Below are positions 1 to 9,478 of a stretch of 64,000 nucleotides of DNA, piece by piece. The stretch is from Myxosarcina sp. GI1 (GTDB lineage: Bacteria > Cyanobacteriota > Cyanobacteriia > Cyanobacteriales > Xenococcaceae), in contig NZ_JRFE01000028.1 in the NCBI RefSeq assembly GCF_000756305.1, forward strand, positions 101,196 to 165,195, read 5' to 3'. The position numbers and the translations under genes were made by a program. Below the pieces are notes generated by a model, which ran no database searches, was not told where the DNA came from, and saw nothing but the letters and a program-made list of their open reading frames with translations. Position 1 is the first letter of the stretch. Each line of letters opens with the position of its first letter.

Positions 1-239
1 TCCTGAGTATTAATAACTCCGTGTATTGCTTCATGAGTGGTAATAAACAGTCCCGTATGTAGAAAAGACCGCAACCAAACCGCAGCAACGATCCACAATA
101 GGGGAGCGGAGGAGAGATCGATCGCTAGTAGTCCGATTAAACTACTAAGCCACAGAAGTATGATAATAATAGCTACATCCTCGCCAATTTCGGTATTGAT
201 TTGAATATTTGTCGATTTTGGTGTTGTTGCCCTACGCAT
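1..239 (-). CDS. crtW: Beta-carotene ketolase (CrtW-like fatty-acid-desaturase family), N-terminal part
   Basis: An open frame reads leftwards from an ATG at 239 and runs off the window edge, giving about 79 residues. It has one hydrophobic span, then the segment FLHTGLFITTHEAIHG, which contains the first histidine box (HEAIH) of membrane di-iron desaturases and ketolases. The surrounding 'TGLFIT.H.A.HG' pattern is what I know from cyanobacterial CrtW, which adds keto groups at C4 of beta-carotene to make echinenone or canthaxanthin. The other histidine boxes lie outside the window, so a related hydroxylase or desaturase is not formally excluded. It is transcribed away from mnmG with a 261-bp spacer in which I see no other gene. 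Confidence 0.8.
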   Translation of the reverse strand, partial: MRRATTPKSTNIQINTEIGEDVAIIIILLWLSSLIGLLAIDLSSAPLLWIVAAVWLRSFLHTGLFITTHEAIHGVINTQ

Positions 240-453
240 AAATTGCTCGTAAAAGTTTTTTCTTCTTACTTTTTGTTAACGAATATTAAGCACCGAGCAA
301 CACTGTCAAAAGATACATTGGCTTTTTAGTAGTGTAATTAATGACTTTTCAGACAACCTCTAAATAATTATTAATCGGCTGGGAAATATGTAGGGTGAGC
401 ATTAAAGAAAAGAAATTATTTGTCACGTTCTAAATATATAGCAATGCTTTTTC

Positions 454-492
454 AACGCGATCGCTCTTTTTATGAGTCAAAGCGATCGCGTT
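454..492. terminator. HIP1-based hairpin downstream of mnmG
   Basis: A perfect 12-bp inverted repeat (AACGCGATCGCT / AGCGATCGCGTT) with a 15-bp loop lies 9 bp past the mnmG stop codon. No T-run follows it on the mnmG strand, so it may be a weak terminator or an RNA-stabilising hairpin rather than a classical intrinsic terminator. The stem is built on the HIP1 octamer. Confidence 0.5.
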
Positions 493-500
493 AATTATTT

Positions 501-2411
501 TTATTTATTTTTCACTAGCGATCGCGACCTAAGTTCTAAATAAACCAGCAAAGCATTAACATCGGCTGGATTTACTCCACCAATACGAGAGGCTTGACCG
601 ATAGTTAGGGGTTTTACTTTATTTAGTTTTTCCCTGGCTTCCATTGATAGGGTTTCAATGGCTAGATAATCGAGATCTTGAGCAAGTTTGCGATTAGCAT
701 GACGGCTGACTTGTTCGATTTGAGTTTCCTGGCGTTTGATGTAGCCAGAGTATTTAATATCGATTTCTGCCCCTTCTGTTTCATACAAAGTCAGTTCGGG
801 ATTATCCAAACCGTGACGCTTTAGATCTGTGTAGTGGAAACCAGGACGACGTAATAGATCGGCAAGGGTTATCGAACCTTTAATTTTTTGTTGGGTTTCG
901 GTTGCGATCGCTACTCCGACATCATCTCGTTCTTTAATTCTGGTTTCGTAGAGTCTTTCTTTTTCGGCAGCGATTTTCGCCTGCTTTTCTGAATATAACT
1001 GCCAACGGCGATCGTCTATCAAGCCAATTTCTCTACCCAAAGGAGTCAAACGGCGATCGGCATTATCAGAACGCAACACCAGGCGATATTCCGAACGACT
1101 GGTTAACATACGATAAGGTTCGCGCAGGTCTTTGGTACAAAGGTCGTCGATTAGAGTACCGATGTAGCTTTGTTCTCTGGAGAAGATAACCTCGGCTTCT
1201 CCTTTGACAAATTTTACCGCATTGATTCCCGCTACCAGCCCCTGTGCCGCAGCTTCTTCATAACCCGTAGTGCCGTTAATTTGTCCTGCGGCAAATAAAC
1301 CCGCAACTTTTTTGGTCATTAGTGTCGGATAGCATTGGGTAGCGGGTAAATAATCGTATTCCACTGCATAGGCAGGACGCAGCATAATGCAGTTTTCCAT
1401 TCCTGGCAGCGTCCGCAACATCGCCAACTGCAACTTTTCTGGCAAACCAGTAGAAAAGCCTTGAATATAGAGTTCGGGAATATCTCTACCTTCGGGTTCG
1501 ATAAAAATTTGATGGCTGGCTTTATCGGCAAAGCGCACGATTTTATCTTCAATACTCGGACAATAGCGCGGTCCTTTGGCATCTACCCAACCGCCATATA
1601 CGGGTGATAAATTCAAATTGTCTTTAATAATGCGATGGGTTTCGGCAGTAGTGCGAGTTAGGTAACAGTTCATTTGTTCGCGCTCTACCCAAGCTTCGGG
1701 ATCGAAACTAAACCAGCGTAGTTCTGGGTCTGGCGGTTGCGGTTCCATTTTGCTGTAATCGACCGATCGCTTATCTACCCTGGCTGGCGTACCTGTTTTA
1801 AGCCGATCCGTTTCAAACCCTAACTGGTTGAGAGTTTCAGTCAATCCTTCGGCAGCAAATTCACCTGCCCTGCCTGCTGGCATTGATTTATTACCGACCC
1901 AAATTTTGCCACCTAAAAAAGTCCCTGTAGTGAGAATTACGGCTTTAGCAGCAAAACAGGTACCGAAGTAGGTTTCAATACCAATAACTTCATCGTTTTT
2001 ACCCAAAACCAAATCTGTAACCATCCCCTCGCGGATACTCAAATTTTCTTGATTTTCCACGATTTGTTTCATCATCACCGCATACTCTCGCTTGTCGGTC
2101 TGCGCCCGTAATGCCCAGACAGCAGGACCTCTAGAAGAATTTAACACTCGTTTTTGCAAATATGCCCGATCGCTAACTTTACCGATTTCACCGCCCAAAG
2201 CATCGACTTCATGAACTAATTGGGATTTAGCAGGACCTCCTACGGCAGGGTTGCAGGGTTGCCAGGCAATTTTATCGAGATTTAAAGTCAGCATTAGCGT
2301 CCGACAGCCCAATCTTGCTGCTGCCAAAGCTGCTTCACAGCCTGAATGTCCACCGCCAACTACAATGATGTCAAAAGCTTCTTGAAAATCTACGGGATGA
2401 GATACGGTCAT
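501..2411 (-). CDS. mnmG: tRNA uridine-5-carboxymethylaminomethyl(34) synthesis enzyme MnmG (GidA)
   Basis: This 636-residue protein has the usual MnmG length. With MnmE (TrmE) it makes the 5-carboxymethylaminomethyl group on U34 of tRNAs in the cytoplasm. The N terminus carries the FAD dinucleotide-binding loop [10 protein letters not shown] (about residues 19-28), followed by the family signature [19 protein letters not shown] and a CPSIEDKI block holding the conserved cysteine. The C-terminal helical region ends in the typical '[19 protein letters not shown]' pattern that contacts MnmE. The ATG at 2411 gives a normal N terminus. Its neighbours are unrelated, so it is probably monocistronic. 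Nothing looks broken. Confidence 0.97.
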   Translation of the reverse strand: MTVSHPVDFQEAFDIIVVGGGHSGCEAALAAARLGCRTLMLTLNLDKIAWQPCNPAVGGPAKSQLVHEVDALGGEIGKVSDRAYLQKRVLNSSRGPAVWALRAQTDKREYAVMMKQIVENQENLSIREGMVTDLVLGKNDEVIGIETYFGTCFAAKAVILTTGTFLGGKIWVGNKSMPAGRAGEFAAEGLTETLNQLGFETDRLKTGTPARVDKRSVDYSKMEPQPPDPELRWFSFDPEAWVEREQMNCYLTRTTAETHRIIKDNLNLSPVYGGWVDAKGPRYCPSIEDKIVRFADKASHQIFIEPEGRDIPELYIQGFSTGLPEKLQLAMLRTLPGMENCIMLRPAYAVEYDYLPATQCYPTLMTKKVAGLFAAGQINGTTGYEEAAAQGLVAGINAVKFVKGEAEVIFSREQSYIGTLIDDLCTKDLREPYRMLTSRSEYRLVLRSDNADRRLTPLGREIGLIDDRRWQLYSEKQAKIAAEKERLYETRIKERDDVGVAIATETQQKIKGSITLADLLRRPGFHYTDLKRHGLDNPELTLYETEGAEIDIKYSGYIKRQETQIEQVSRHANRKLAQDLDYLAIETLSMEAREKLNKVKPLTIGQASRIGGVNPADVNALLVYLELRSRSLVKNK

Positions 2412-2614
2412 TATTAAAGGTTCGATCTAGGTTTTATCGAGTAATATTACTATTTTAGTATTGGATAACGACGAGAATATAAAGCGATCGCCACCTAACT
2501 AAGCTTAATAAATTATAAAAATCTGCCCGACTTTTGACCTTTGATTGATGTAATAGATAATCAAACAAAGCTAAATTAACGATTGTTAACCCCAAATTAT
2601 CTCAAGGAGAACCA

Positions 2615-3406
2615 ATGCTGGAGTTATATCAGTTTGAGCTATCTCATCATTCCGAAAAAGTGCGCCTCATTCTCGATTACAAACAATTAGAATATCGCAA
2701 AATTGAAGTTACTCCTGGCGTTGGACAAATAGAATTGTTGCAAAAGTCTGGTAGTCGCCAAGTTCCCGTACTCAAAGATGGCGGCACTTATATTGCCGAC
2801 TCTACAGAAATTGCCTTTTATTTAGACCGTAAATACCCCGAACGCCCCATAATACCTGCAGACCCCCTAGCTAAAGGACAGTGTCTGCTAATTGAAGAAT
2901 GGGCAGATGAATCTATTGCCCTCAAAGGTCGTAAAGCTTTTGTTGGTGCTTTAAATAAAAATCAGAACTTCCGCGCTGGTCTATTACCTAAAGATACTCC
3001 CGATTTTCTCAAAACCGTAGTCGGTGCCATTCCTGGGGAAATTTTAGACGTATTGGGTGCTGGTGTTGGGTTTGGCGGCGATGCCGTTAAAGAAGCAACA
3101 AAAGGTCTGCAACAAGACTTAGAAGCTTTATGTTTGATTTTAGAAGAACGACCTTATTTAGTCGGCGATACTCCGACTCTGGCAGATTTAGCCGTAGCTG
3201 GTTTGAGTATCTTGTTAAAATTTCCCGCAGGTTCTTATCTCGATATTCCCGAACAGCTACAGGGAAAAGGTATTCCAGGTTTAGCCGATAACATCGTTTA
3301 CGAACCGTTTTTTGCCTGGCGCGATCGCCTGTATGCTGAATATCGTCAGGGTAGCGGTGTTACTACACCTGCTGGTGGTTCGCCAACATCTATTGATATC
3401 GATTAA
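2615..3406 (+). CDS. Glutathione S-transferase family protein
   Basis: This 263-residue protein has an N-terminal thioredoxin-like GST domain (about 1-80): a YQFELSHHSEKVRLIL start, the cis-proline segment RQVPVL (about 49-54) and an ADSTEIAFYL block that binds the gamma-glutamyl part of glutathione. An alpha-helical C-terminal domain follows, with 'PYLVGDTPTLADLAVAGL' as the N-capping helix motif. The Ser-His-His in the first helix suggests a serine-type active site. The start is supported by AAGGAG eight bases upstream. Substrate cannot be read from sequence; detoxification or a dehalogenase/isomerase-type role is possible. It is convergent with the hydrolase gene downstream, with a shared hairpin between them. 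Confidence 0.88.
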   Translation: MLELYQFELSHHSEKVRLILDYKQLEYRKIEVTPGVGQIELLQKSGSRQVPVLKDGGTYIADSTEIAFYLDRKYPERPIIPADPLAKGQCLLIEEWADESIALKGRKAFVGALNKNQNFRAGLLPKDTPDFLKTVVGAIPGEILDVLGAGVGFGGDAVKEATKGLQQDLEALCLILEERPYLVGDTPTLADLAVAGLSILLKFPAGSYLDIPEQLQGKGIPGLADNIVYEPFFAWRDRLYAEYRQGSGVTTPAGGSPTSIDID

Positions 3407-3437
3407 CAACCAAGCATAATGCTGTTTAAATAAAATT

Positions 3438-3470
3438 TGGCGATCGCTTTAATATTTTAGGCGATCGCCA
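3438..3470. terminator. Bidirectional HIP1 hairpin between convergent genes
   Basis: The inverted repeat TGGCGATCGC / GCGATCGCCA (10-bp stem, 13-bp loop) is flanked by A/T runs on both sides (AAAATT before, TTAAAATATTTT after). It fills the 74-bp gap between the convergent GST and hydrolase genes, so it probably ends transcription from both. Confidence 0.65.
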
Positions 3471-3480
3471 TTAAAATATT

Positions 3481-4455
3481 TTACTTAATACCTAATAGCT
3501 GACTGGGATTAATCTGACTCATCATCTCAATTTCAGACTGAGATATTCCCGCTGCGCTCAATTCAGTAACAAATTTTTGATAACCTACAACGGGTTTGGG
3601 ATCGAAACTGCGTCCTAAATCGGTACTCAAGACAAAATGTTCTGCACCGATAGATTTAATTGCTGCTGCCATATCTGCGATCGATACCTGCTGCCAGTTT
3701 TGATGTGCTTCAATTGGTGAATTTTTACCCATTAAATAATTGACATAGGTTAACTCCAAAAAAGCCCCCATATTTGCTACTTGCTGCATTTGGGTAACAG
3801 ATAAACCAGGAACATCAGCGATCGCATGGGTAATTAAGATCTTTTTTATACCAAGTTCTCTGGCTTTTTCAACCACTAGTTCGACTTCCTCTGGGGAAAT
3901 ATGACCAGTCTCCAAAACTAAATCGTACTTGGCAACTAACTCTAAAATTTTTAGAGTTTTTGGTAAAAGCTTGCCTGAATTAGCAACTTTAATACCTCGT
4001 CCCTGTTTGTGAAACATCTGGCGGTGATAGTCAGCGTCAATAGTTGGCAGCCAGACAACTTTTCCCTTACCTTCGCCGATTTTATACATTATCTCAACCG
4101 CATCGGGATTCAAACCCCCAACGGCATAGTTAAGTACTACACCTCCGTACAATTGAATATTGGGTACGATTTTATTAGCTAATATTGCTCGATCTGCTGT
4201 AGGAGTAACGTGATTTTTTAAGACAATTGCTTTCATGCCTTCATCTGCCGCCATCTTAGCTAGCTCAAAATCATCAACGCTGCGAGGAGTAATGTCTGGT
4301 GCAGAATGGACGTGAAAATCAATCGCGCCTTGTATAGAACTTAAGTTTGAGGTATTTTCAATAGCTATAGCAGGAAAATTGGAAACGCCAATAGCAATAG
4401 TTATGGCGATCGCGACGATGATAACTAGCTTGTTTTTAACCCACCGTTTAACCAA
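3481..4455 (-). CDS. Membrane-anchored or exported metal-dependent hydrolase-like protein (amidohydrolase/DUF6282-type TIM barrel)
   Basis: The open frame extends to an ATG at 4530, but that start overlaps the upstream tautomerase by 83 bp. A TTG at 4455 overlaps the tautomerase stop by only 8 bp and puts a basic-plus-hydrophobic signal or anchor (KNKLVIIVAIAITIAIGV) right at the N terminus, so I prefer it (324 residues). The mature part begins 'GAIDFHVHSAPD', the HxH metal-binding motif that opens PHP/amidohydrolase barrels, followed by 'VLKNHV' and 'ETGHISPEE', which supply further histidines. A late 'LSTDLGR' gives the barrel-end aspartate. The substrate is unknown. The overlap with the tautomerase gene suggests translational coupling and a shared catabolic or signalling role. 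Confidence 0.72.
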   Translation of the reverse strand: MVKRWVKNKLVIIVAIAITIAIGVSNFPAIAIENTSNLSSIQGAIDFHVHSAPDITPRSVDDFELAKMAADEGMKAIVLKNHVTPTADRAILANKIVPNIQLYGGVVLNYAVGGLNPDAVEIMYKIGEGKGKVVWLPTIDADYHRQMFHKQGRGIKVANSGKLLPKTLKILELVAKYDLVLETGHISPEEVELVVEKARELGIKKILITHAIADVPGLSVTQMQQVANMGAFLELTYVNYLMGKNSPIEAHQNWQQVSIADMAAAIKSIGAEHFVLSTDLGRSFDPKPVVGYQKFVTELSAAGISQSEIEMMSQINPSQLLGIK

Positions 4456-4801
4456 AAGTCGAACCGTTCCAGCCCCACATATAGCCTTGTGCGTCAGCAA
4501 ATTCAATATAGATGCGTTTGGTTGGAACACCTAGTTTTTCGCTAATTTGCTGGCAAAAATGTTGGCTCATAGCTGAAGTCTGCTCCGAATTCATTGTACC
4601 TACGCTTTTGATTTCTATGTAGCAAACTGGATCTAAACTTCCTGCAAAAGTCATGGGTATGTCCGCTTCAAAAGCAGTCATGATATATGATTCGGGTTTG
4701 CCTATCTGCTTGGCCAGATCGGCAGAGAGACTCTTTAGTAAACTTTCTACCGTAGATTTTTCAGGTTGGGCAATTGATGACTGAACTTTAATTAGTGGCA
4801 T
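4448..4801 (-). CDS. Tautomerase / MIF-like protein
   Basis: This 117-residue protein has MIF (macrophage migration inhibitory factor) family length. It starts MPLIKVQSS, so removal of Met exposes the catalytic Pro1 used by phenylpyruvate/dopachrome tautomerases. The central 'SYIMTAFEADIPMTFAGS' and C-terminal 'RIYIEFADAQGYMWGWNG' segments match the MIF core strands and the conserved tyrosine/tryptophan tail. Cyanobacterial homologues are known; the physiological substrate is not. It is the first gene of a probable two-gene operon with the overlapping hydrolase. Confidence 0.9.
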   Translation of the reverse strand: MPLIKVQSSIAQPEKSTVESLLKSLSADLAKQIGKPESYIMTAFEADIPMTFAGSLDPVCYIEIKSVGTMNSEQTSAMSQHFCQQISEKLGVPTKRIYIEFADAQGYMWGWNGSTFG

Positions 4802-4937
4802 ATAAATAACAAAAGCTAAATATTTATCTATTTAATCAAACGACAAATTATTATCGCGATTGTGATTATACCAAATGGACAAAGTAGAAAAAAAAGAGGA
4901 GTAGTGCGAGTATAAAAGACTTTAGCGTGTATATTTT

Positions 4938-5735
4938 TTACTCGTCAATTGCTGGTTTGGTTTCGTAGTCGCGATCGGTTAAGGCTTGTTTGGTAGTTTG
5001 TTCGGCTCTAGTTACCGAGAAAAACTTATTATAAACCCAACCCGCTAGAATCGCACCTACAATTGGAGCTACCCAAAATAGCCACAATTGAGCAATTAAC
5101 TCTGTACCAGCAAACACGGCAACACCAGTGCTGCGTGCGGGATTTACAGAGGTATTGGTAACGGGAATACTAATTAGATGAATTAAAGTAAGCCCCATAC
5201 CAATAGAAATAGGTGCAAAACCAGCAGGAGTACGTAAATCTGTGGCACCAAAGATAATTATTAGAAACATAAAAGTCATGACAATTTCGGTAATCAAGCA
5301 AGTCCAAAGTGGATACCCCGCAGGAGAATGAACGCCATAACCATTAGTTGCCAGAGGATTAGAACCAGTAAGAGAAAAGTCTGCGTTGCCGCTAGCAATT
5401 AACCAGACGATAAATCCACCCAAAATTCCACCCAGAACTTGAGCAACAATATAAGGCAATAATTGACTACCAGAAAATCGCTTACCCGCCCATAGTCCAA
5501 AAGATACAGCAGGATTGAGATGGCAGCCTGAAATATTGCCAAACGTATAAGCCATAGTTAATACAGTCAAACCAAATGCTAGAGAAACTCCCACCAAACT
5601 AATACCTAAAGGAAAGTAAGTATCTTGTCCGATGGTAGCTCCTTCAGAAGTAAAGACGGCAGCTAAAACCGCACTACCACATCCACCGACAACTAACCAG
5701 AAAGTTCCGATAAATTCTGCAATGTATTTGTTCAT
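4938..5735 (-). CDS. aqpZ: Aquaporin Z
   Basis: This 265-residue six-helix channel has both NPA boxes, 'HLNPAVSFG' in the first half and 'SVNPARSTG' in the second. The helix-5 histidine ('[13 protein letters not shown]') and the arginine after the second NPA are the residues of the narrow AqpZ selectivity filter, which favours water over glycerol. The protein acts in the plasma membrane and may help osmotic adaptation. The charged C-terminal tail is longer than in E. coli AqpZ. The gene stands alone, with a long non-coding region upstream. Confidence 0.95.
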   Translation of the reverse strand: MNKYIAEFIGTFWLVVGGCGSAVLAAVFTSEGATIGQDTYFPLGISLVGVSLAFGLTVLTMAYTFGNISGCHLNPAVSFGLWAGKRFSGSQLLPYIVAQVLGGILGGFIVWLIASGNADFSLTGSNPLATNGYGVHSPAGYPLWTCLITEIVMTFMFLIIIFGATDLRTPAGFAPISIGMGLTLIHLISIPVTNTSVNPARSTGVAVFAGTELIAQLWLFWVAPIVGAILAGWVYNKFFSVTRAEQTTKQALTDRDYETKPAIDE

Positions 5736-6575
5736 TGTTTTTACGAAATTTATGCTGTAGTAAGTTTTCTGTCTCGATCGCCTAAATCTTACTAGCGGTG
5801 GATGTATTTGAAGATAAATTTTTATGACGTGCAGTTACTTTTAATACATAAACTTCAGACTAATTTAATCTAATCGAGAACCAAGTAAATAAAATTGCTA
5901 ATTCAGCGATCGCTTTTTGTATTTAGATGTTACATTACAGCTTAATTTTGCGTGCCTTTAGTTGACAAAAGCAAGCAAGACGTTTTAATCTATATGGTAG
6001 TTACCAAACCTACAGTTTAAACTTGGTGACTTTATATCGGAGGAGAGCAATTATGGAATTATTGTCTCTTTCTCTCCTATTTGTATCTATTACTATTTAC
6101 GATCGGTTTTTAAGTAGAACTGAATCTGAATCATAGATCTTGGCATTTGCCAGTAGAGGGGAATAGCGCATTCTCCCTAGAGAAACTCGTGCTATAGCAA
6201 AGGAACAGGAGAGATAGAAATTATGTTGTCACGTCAACCCTTTCCCCTCTACCCTCAATTTATACCAATTAACAGTATATTATATTTGTAACATTTGTCG
6301 AGTGCGTAGTCTACACTTCGAGCGGTTTGAGCATTAGGCATTAAGGCATTAAGTTTTTACATTTTTAAATATGTAAGCTTAGCAAGAATTTCACGCTATC
6401 TGAGACAAACATGTTTTTTAATTGCGATATTCACAATCGTAGTAACTCTTTACTGGCGATGTAATTATCTCTGATTGACTATCAAATATTTATTTAAAAA
6501 AAAGGGAACAATAGGCAAGAAGCGAGCGTAAGTGTTTCGTTATTCAAAAAACTATTACTAATTACTCAATTAAAA
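5736..6575. other. Long spacer upstream of aqpZ, mostly empty
   Basis: About 840 bp with no long frame on either strand. It holds one small ORF at 6053-6136 with a strong ribosome-binding site. A TTGACA-like hexamer at 5962 might be its promoter, but the -10 match is poor. A 22-codon ATG frame at 6223-6291 lacks convincing coding character. I see nothing else that I can assign. Confidence 0.5.
6053..6136 (+). CDS. Small hydrophobic protein (27 residues), unrecognised
   Basis: The sequence GGAGGAGAG ends about five bases before an ATG, a near-ideal ribosome-binding site. The frame encodes 27 residues: MELLSLSLLFVSITIY, then a polar tail with DRFLSR and ESES before TAG. This is a single short membrane segment with a cytoplasmic-type basic/acidic tail, like many small cyanobacterial membrane proteins. 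I do not recognise it as a known photosystem or KdpF-type subunit. The ribosome-binding site is the main argument for its reality. Confidence 0.45.
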   Translation: MELLSLSLLFVSITIYDRFLSRTESES

Positions 6576-6995
6576 ATGGGCGAAACCAAAATTAGCGATA
6601 ATATTCTTGCTCCAAAATCAGGCAAGCAGCTAGTAATTTTACTTTCTCTAGCGGGTTTAGTAATTGTTAGCAGTTTTGCTATCATGCCATAAGTCGTGTC
6701 GGTTCTAATGAAGCAGAGATAGAGCCAGTTACCGCAATACCAGAGATCGATGTCGTAAGCGCTTTAGGACGTATCGAGCCATTAGGAGAAGCGATCGCGC
6801 TATCACCATCGCCTCAAGCTTGAAGATCGGGTGATTTTTGATGTCAGATCGCGTTCTGAATTTGGCGATATTGCCAGTTTAATCGCTCTCTCTGTACCGA
6901 ACAAAAAACAGAGTCAGTTTATTTTTTCAGAACGACAGTTAAAATTTGTCCGCCCTACTTCCCTACTTTTTCTCGATTGCGCTGTATTTAAATAG
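6576..6995 (+). pseudogene. Decayed DevB-DevC (heterocyst-type ABC exporter) remnant
   Basis: Three short frame-shifted pieces read in order. Codons from 6576 give a DevB-like N terminus with one membrane span (about 38 residues) ending in TAA. A second frame from 6692 contains 'IDVVSALGRIEPLGEAIALSP', the start of the membrane-fusion domain of DevB/HlyD-type proteins ('ALGRLEP.GE'). A third frame from about 6819 contains 'DRVIFDVRSRSEFGDIASL', which resembles the 'FD..SRPEFGP' segment of the permease DevC. The middle of both genes is missing, so an internal deletion joined them. No ATPase (devA) remnant is visible. Family assignments are from memory of these motifs. Confidence 0.6.
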
Positions 6996-7154
6996 TTAAA
7001 TCGCGTTTCAAGCTATTAAAGAGCGCGGTACGACTATGAGTATTGATTTTGCCTATCGTACCATCTGACAAAAAATTGTTATGTCTGCATTAAACGCTCA
7101 AACAAAACATACAAATTAAGTGATAACCAAACCAACATTGGGAGACTGTTAAAT

Positions 7155-8909
7155 ATGCAACCCAGAAAACTTCAAGCTTTACAAATTCGTCACGATGCTG
7201 CCAAACTAGCTAGCATGAGAGAGCATCCCGCCCATGTTAGTAACGGTGAAGAATTTAAGTACCGCGATCGAGCAGGTAAGCTAACTCATTTAGGCAACTT
7301 TACCAAAGGATTACCACATAACCCAGAAACGGGTATAATTTCCAATCCAGCCGACTATCAGCAGTTAGTGCGGGGCATAGATTCTGGAGATCTGCGAGAT
7401 TTTAAAGATACGCCCCTCGGTCCTCCTGGAATGGATGGGATTGAATTTCCTCAATGGGAGTCGCAAATCGCACGGGGACAAGATGTTAGAGCCTGGGAAA
7501 GTCAAGGGGCAGGTTTAACCTTCGATTTAGAAGGACCCGATGCTCAAGCTGTTACCATCCCTCCCGCTCCTACTTTAAATAGTCAGGAGTTAGTAGCAGA
7601 AATGCTAGAGCTATATTCGATGGCACTACTACGAGATGTTCCCTTTACTAATTTTGAAAGCGATCGCGGCGTAGAAAACGCCATCGAGCGACTTAATGCC
7701 TCTCCTTGGATTAGCACTCCCGACTTACTAAGTTTATCAACAGCAGAGCGAGCCAGGCTGCGCGAACCATTTACCAGGCAAACGGTTTTTCGTGGTATCA
7801 TTCCTGGCGATCGTGTCGGTCCTTATCTTTCTCAGTTTATACTTGTAGGCAATCGAGGAATAAATACTAAAGATGCAAATCCAACTATTCAGGAGTTTTC
7901 CGATGGATTAATTCAGTATGGCTCTCTTAGAATCGACCAAAGAGTGCGAATAGCAGAACCGTTTAAGGATTATATGACTACCTGGGAAGCCTGGGTAGAC
8001 GTACAAAATGGAGCCGACGTTAGAGGTTTAGAAACATACTGCAACAATCCTGGCTATCGCTTTATTACCACTCCCAGAGATTTGGCTACCTACGTTCATT
8101 TTGACGCACTCTATGAAGCTTATCTCAATGCCTGCTTAATTCTGTTGGGATTGGGTGTAAAGTTCGATCCTGGTATTCCTTTTCAAGCTCCAGATTTTCT
8201 GGATAAACAGCAAGGCTTCGCTCAATTTGGAGGTCCTCACATTCTCTCGTTAGTTACCGAAGTAGCAACCAGAGCTTTAAAAGCAGTACGGTTCCAAAAA
8301 TTTAACGTCCATCGCCGCTTGCGTCCCGAAGTCGTAGGAGGTTGGGTAACTCGTTATTGTAACAACGATACTCAAGACATTGAAGTTATTCAAACTTTAG
8401 TCGATGGTTTGGGAGCCGATTTACTCGAAGCAGTAGCGGCTCACAACCGAGAACAAAATAGTAAATTTAGCGATCGCGCTCACGACCGCAATAATGGCTA
8501 TGCCAACTCGTTCTTACTACCAATGGCATTTCCCGAGGGTTCGCCTATGCACCCCGCTTATGGTGCTGGTCATGCCACTGTAGCTGGGGCTTGCGTGACT
8601 ATTCTCAAGGCTTTCTTCGATGCTGATGCGGAACTACCTTTCTGCTATCAAACTAGCGATAATGGCTCGTGCTTAGAGAAAGTAGAACTAGATAAACCTC
8701 TAACGGTAGAAGGAGAGTTAAATAAGTTAGCTGCCAATATCTCTATTGGTCGAAACTGGGCAGGAGTTCACTACTTTACCGACTATATCGAATCGATACG
8801 CTTAGGCGAAAAAATTGCGATCGGCATTCTCCAAGAGCAAAAGCTAACCTATGGCGAAAACTTTTCCATGACTGTACCGCTTTTTGATGGCGGAACTGTT
8901 CGGATCTAA
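7155..8909 (+). CDS. Vanadium-dependent haloperoxidase
   Basis: This 584-residue protein belongs to the PAP2/vanadium haloperoxidase superfamily, in the long algal/cyanobacterial bromoperoxidase class. The vanadate pocket can be read in order: K382 and R390 in KFNVHRRLRPE, H466 and H473 in HPAYGAGHATVAG, R533 and H539 in IGRNWAGVHYFTD. The serine of the usual PSGH loop is Ala471 here. The enzyme oxidises halides with H2O2 to hypohalous species and can brominate organics or quench peroxide. I see no signal peptide. GGGAG about ten bases upstream supports the ATG. It follows decayed exporter DNA and is not in an operon. Confidence 0.93.
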   Translation: MQPRKLQALQIRHDAAKLASMREHPAHVSNGEEFKYRDRAGKLTHLGNFTKGLPHNPETGIISNPADYQQLVRGIDSGDLRDFKDTPLGPPGMDGIEFPQWESQIARGQDVRAWESQGAGLTFDLEGPDAQAVTIPPAPTLNSQELVAEMLELYSMALLRDVPFTNFESDRGVENAIERLNASPWISTPDLLSLSTAERARLREPFTRQTVFRGIIPGDRVGPYLSQFILVGNRGINTKDANPTIQEFSDGLIQYGSLRIDQRVRIAEPFKDYMTTWEAWVDVQNGADVRGLETYCNNPGYRFITTPRDLATYVHFDALYEAYLNACLILLGLGVKFDPGIPFQAPDFLDKQQGFAQFGGPHILSLVTEVATRALKAVRFQKFNVHRRLRPEVVGGWVTRYCNNDTQDIEVIQTLVDGLGADLLEAVAAHNREQNSKFSDRAHDRNNGYANSFLLPMAFPEGSPMHPAYGAGHATVAGACVTILKAFFDADAELPFCYQTSDNGSCLEKVELDKPLTVEGELNKLAANISIGRNWAGVHYFTDYIESIRLGEKIAIGILQEQKLTYGENFSMTVPLFDGGTVRI

Positions 8910-9045
8910 CTAAGAATGGTAAGTAAGTAGACTAACAAGCGTAGAATCGTATCAGACACTAGTTTTCATTTCGTAACTGTTAAAATTACCAACAGTTTAC
9001 TTATCTCTGCGATTCCTGCGTAAGTTATAGAAACAGCCCTAAGAT

Positions 9046-9100
9046 AAGGGTATCTCCTATAATTAAGAGGAGTTATTTATCAACTCTCAGAGATACCCTT
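9046..9100. repeat. Nested hairpin (AAGGGTATCTC inverted repeat)
   Basis: AAGGGTATCTC at 9046-9056 is repeated inverted at 9090-9100, with a second inner inverted repeat (GAGTT / AACTC). It lies in the 569-bp spacer after the haloperoxidase. Its shape resembles a small palindromic transposable repeat or a transposon-end hairpin. It is too far from 8909 to be an obvious terminator. At 8922 the same spacer also carries the 'AGTAAGTAGA' end seen in the repeat at 12046. Confidence 0.45.
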
Positions 9101-9120
9101 GATTGTATTTGATATTTCAG

Positions 9121-9360
9121 CTTATCCCTCTTCTGTCACTTTCCGATATTTCCTATTAATAGAAGATTTTCAAAGCAACTGACATTAATGGATTGAGCCA
9201 TTGGCAATCAAATTTTCGTCATCTGCTCGTCCGAGAAAATTTCTATTAAGAAAAAATTTCGCGTAGCGAAGCCATGCCGCAGGCTTATCGCATAGTAGTT
9301 CAGGGTTACAGAATTTATAAATGGCAAAAGTTTTCGGAGTCTGACATAAGAGGGATAAAA
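9121..9360. repeat. Inverted-repeat-bounded non-coding element
   Basis: The left arm 'TTATCCCTCTTCTGTCA' (from 9122) and, inverted, the right arm 'TTATCCCTCTTATGTCA' (near 9341-9358) match over about 25 bp with few mismatches. The 200 bp between have no long frame. They contain a known type of cyanobacterial dispersed repeat near 9259-9290 (GCGTAGCGAAGCCATGCCGC). This is probably a transposon remnant or MITE. Confidence 0.5.
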
Positions 9361-9478
9361 CAGGCTTTGAGGTTGATAAATTGAACTATTTGTATGGCAT
9401 ATTAATTTTATGTTGTAAACATTGATATATCAAACTTGCTTTAGTAACTGTAATTACATATTGTTGTTTGGTCGCTCG

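Noticed and set aside
6223..6291. 22-codon ATG frame in the spacer before the haloperoxidase
   Set aside because: Weak ribosome-binding site and no membrane segment or domain; too short to support.
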